From: a virus
DNA length: 42,218 nt
Reading direction: 5' to 3' (one strand)
IMG/VR virus record: IMGVR_UViG_3300032304_002675
Coordinates: 1-42,218 of that record
Shown here: positions 41,753 through 42,218 of the stretch, piece after piece
Numbering within the stretch: the stretch's first letter is position 1
Layout of the letters: each line of letters begins with the position of its first letter
The notes under the pieces: generated by a model
Told to the model about the DNA's origin: nothing
Database searches by the model: none
Seen by the model: only the letters and a program-made list of their open reading frames with translations
Position numbers and translations under genes: made by a program

Positions 41753-42218
41753 AAAAGATAAAAGATTTTACATTGCAGAATCAACTCAGAAAAATGCTGG
41801 GCTCGGTTTGTTTGCTTCTGAAAGTATAGAAAAAGGAGAATATTTAGAAGTAATAGGAGTAATGGTAGACAAAGATTCGATTTCGGATCATTGTACGGCA
41901 TATGCTAATCATTTTAAATTCGCTGCTGATTATTCGGACTCATTTACAAAACATATAATTCCTCTGGGCTATGGTGGGATCGTTAATCATGCAAATGAAA
42001 AACAAGACCAAAACGTAGAAATACGATACATCAAAAAAGGAAAAGAAAGCATTTGCGTTTATTGGTTTTTAAAAGATGTAAAAAAAGATGAAGAAGTTTT
42101 AGGAAATTATGGAGAAGGTTGGAATTCCATGTCGAGATGGGTAGAAAATGTAGATTTGAACGAAGAAGACCACCAAGAAGAATGGGACAGTTTTCTTTCA
42201 CTTGGTCTATATAATTTG
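41736..42218 (+). CDS. SET-domain protein (second, 3' end outside window)
   Basis: 161 residues are visible from the ATG at 41736, open to the last base. SET-domain marks in order: GLGLFASESIEKGEYLE, IIPLGYGGIVNHANEKQDQNVEI with the N-H motif, and DEEVLGNYGEGW with the closing N-Y-G. The catalytic-lobe Tyr is present. The C-terminal 30 residues are acidic. It overlaps the previous gene by 17 bases, so it probably belongs to the tail operon. It is only distantly similar to the SET protein at 13626. Confidence 0.8.
   Translation, partial: MITINEKDKRFYIAESTQKNAGLGLFASESIEKGEYLEVIGVMVDKDSISDHCTAYANHFKFAADYSDSFTKHIIPLGYGGIVNHANEKQDQNVEIRYIKKGKESICVYWFLKDVKKDEEVLGNYGEGWNSMSRWVENVDLNEEDHQEEWDSFLSLGLYNL

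Noticed and set aside
1-42218. tRNA genes
   Set aside because: No cloverleaf-like sequence was noticed while reading; a tRNA scan would settle it.

Overview
The window reads as part of the genome of a large, A+T-rich, tailed phage with a contractile tail (T4-type myovirus or a distant relative). The right half is a complete-looking baseplate and tail-tip module on the + strand: a very long tape measure, tube/hub proteins, a gp53/LysM-like wedge protein, an OB-fold spike, gp25, a gp6/baseplate-J protein and a tail_P2_I-type protein. The left half is a densely packed accessory region with genes on both strands, ATGA/GTGA start-stop overlaps and convergent genes that share stop-codon bases. No tRNA, rRNA or CRISPR array was seen. 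The host cannot be named from this sequence.

Layout. 1-3009: the 3' part of a very large adhesin-like protein (Thr/Pro stalk, seven RCC1 repeats, then seven repeats of a second propeller type). 3011-7696: flavin reductase-like protein, thioredoxin-CAP lipoprotein, sigma-region-4-like HTH protein, DUF2459-like membrane protein, GP88-like protein and a DUF3445 (haem N-demethylase-like) protein. 7686-9387: a metallothionein-like mini-gene split by a 1.6 kb IS605/IS1341-type element that carries a ribbon-helix-helix gene and tnpB. 9441-16042: small membrane proteins, a secreted caspase-like protein, a zinc peptidase, an ArdC/M78-like antirestriction candidate, a SET-domain protein, a Gly/Lys-rich basic protein and a patatin-like lipase. 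16098-22546: a probable structural protein, a glycosyltransferase-like protein, a CCA-adding enzyme and several unknown proteins. 22627-41752: tail and baseplate genes, one of which carries an intein with a LAGLIDADG endonuclease. 41736-42218: the start of a second SET-domain gene that runs off the window.

The pattern I consider most interesting is a shared leader of about 10 residues, roughly M-(K/Q/T)-x-F-x-x-(W/F)-(L/V)-x-x-E. It heads at least seven otherwise unrelated proteins: the GP88-like protein, the ArdC/M78-like protein, the CCA-adding enzyme, the Gly/Lys-rich basic protein, a small basic protein and two unknowns. It resembles the T4 capsid-targeting sequence, which directs internal proteins and Alt into the prohead and is cut by the gp21 protease after (L/I)-x-E. 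If that holds here, this accessory region encodes a cargo of enzymes packaged in the head and delivered with the DNA, including an antirestriction candidate and a tRNA/RNA 3'-end enzyme. This is inference from sequence pattern only.

A second coherent story is the IS element. Removing 1,600 bases (7784-9383) restores an in-frame, Cys-rich, metallothionein-like peptide of about 33 residues that starts behind a strong ribosome binding site. This also predicts the target motif (TTAC or TTTAC) and the TnpB guide, which would match the uninterrupted allele.
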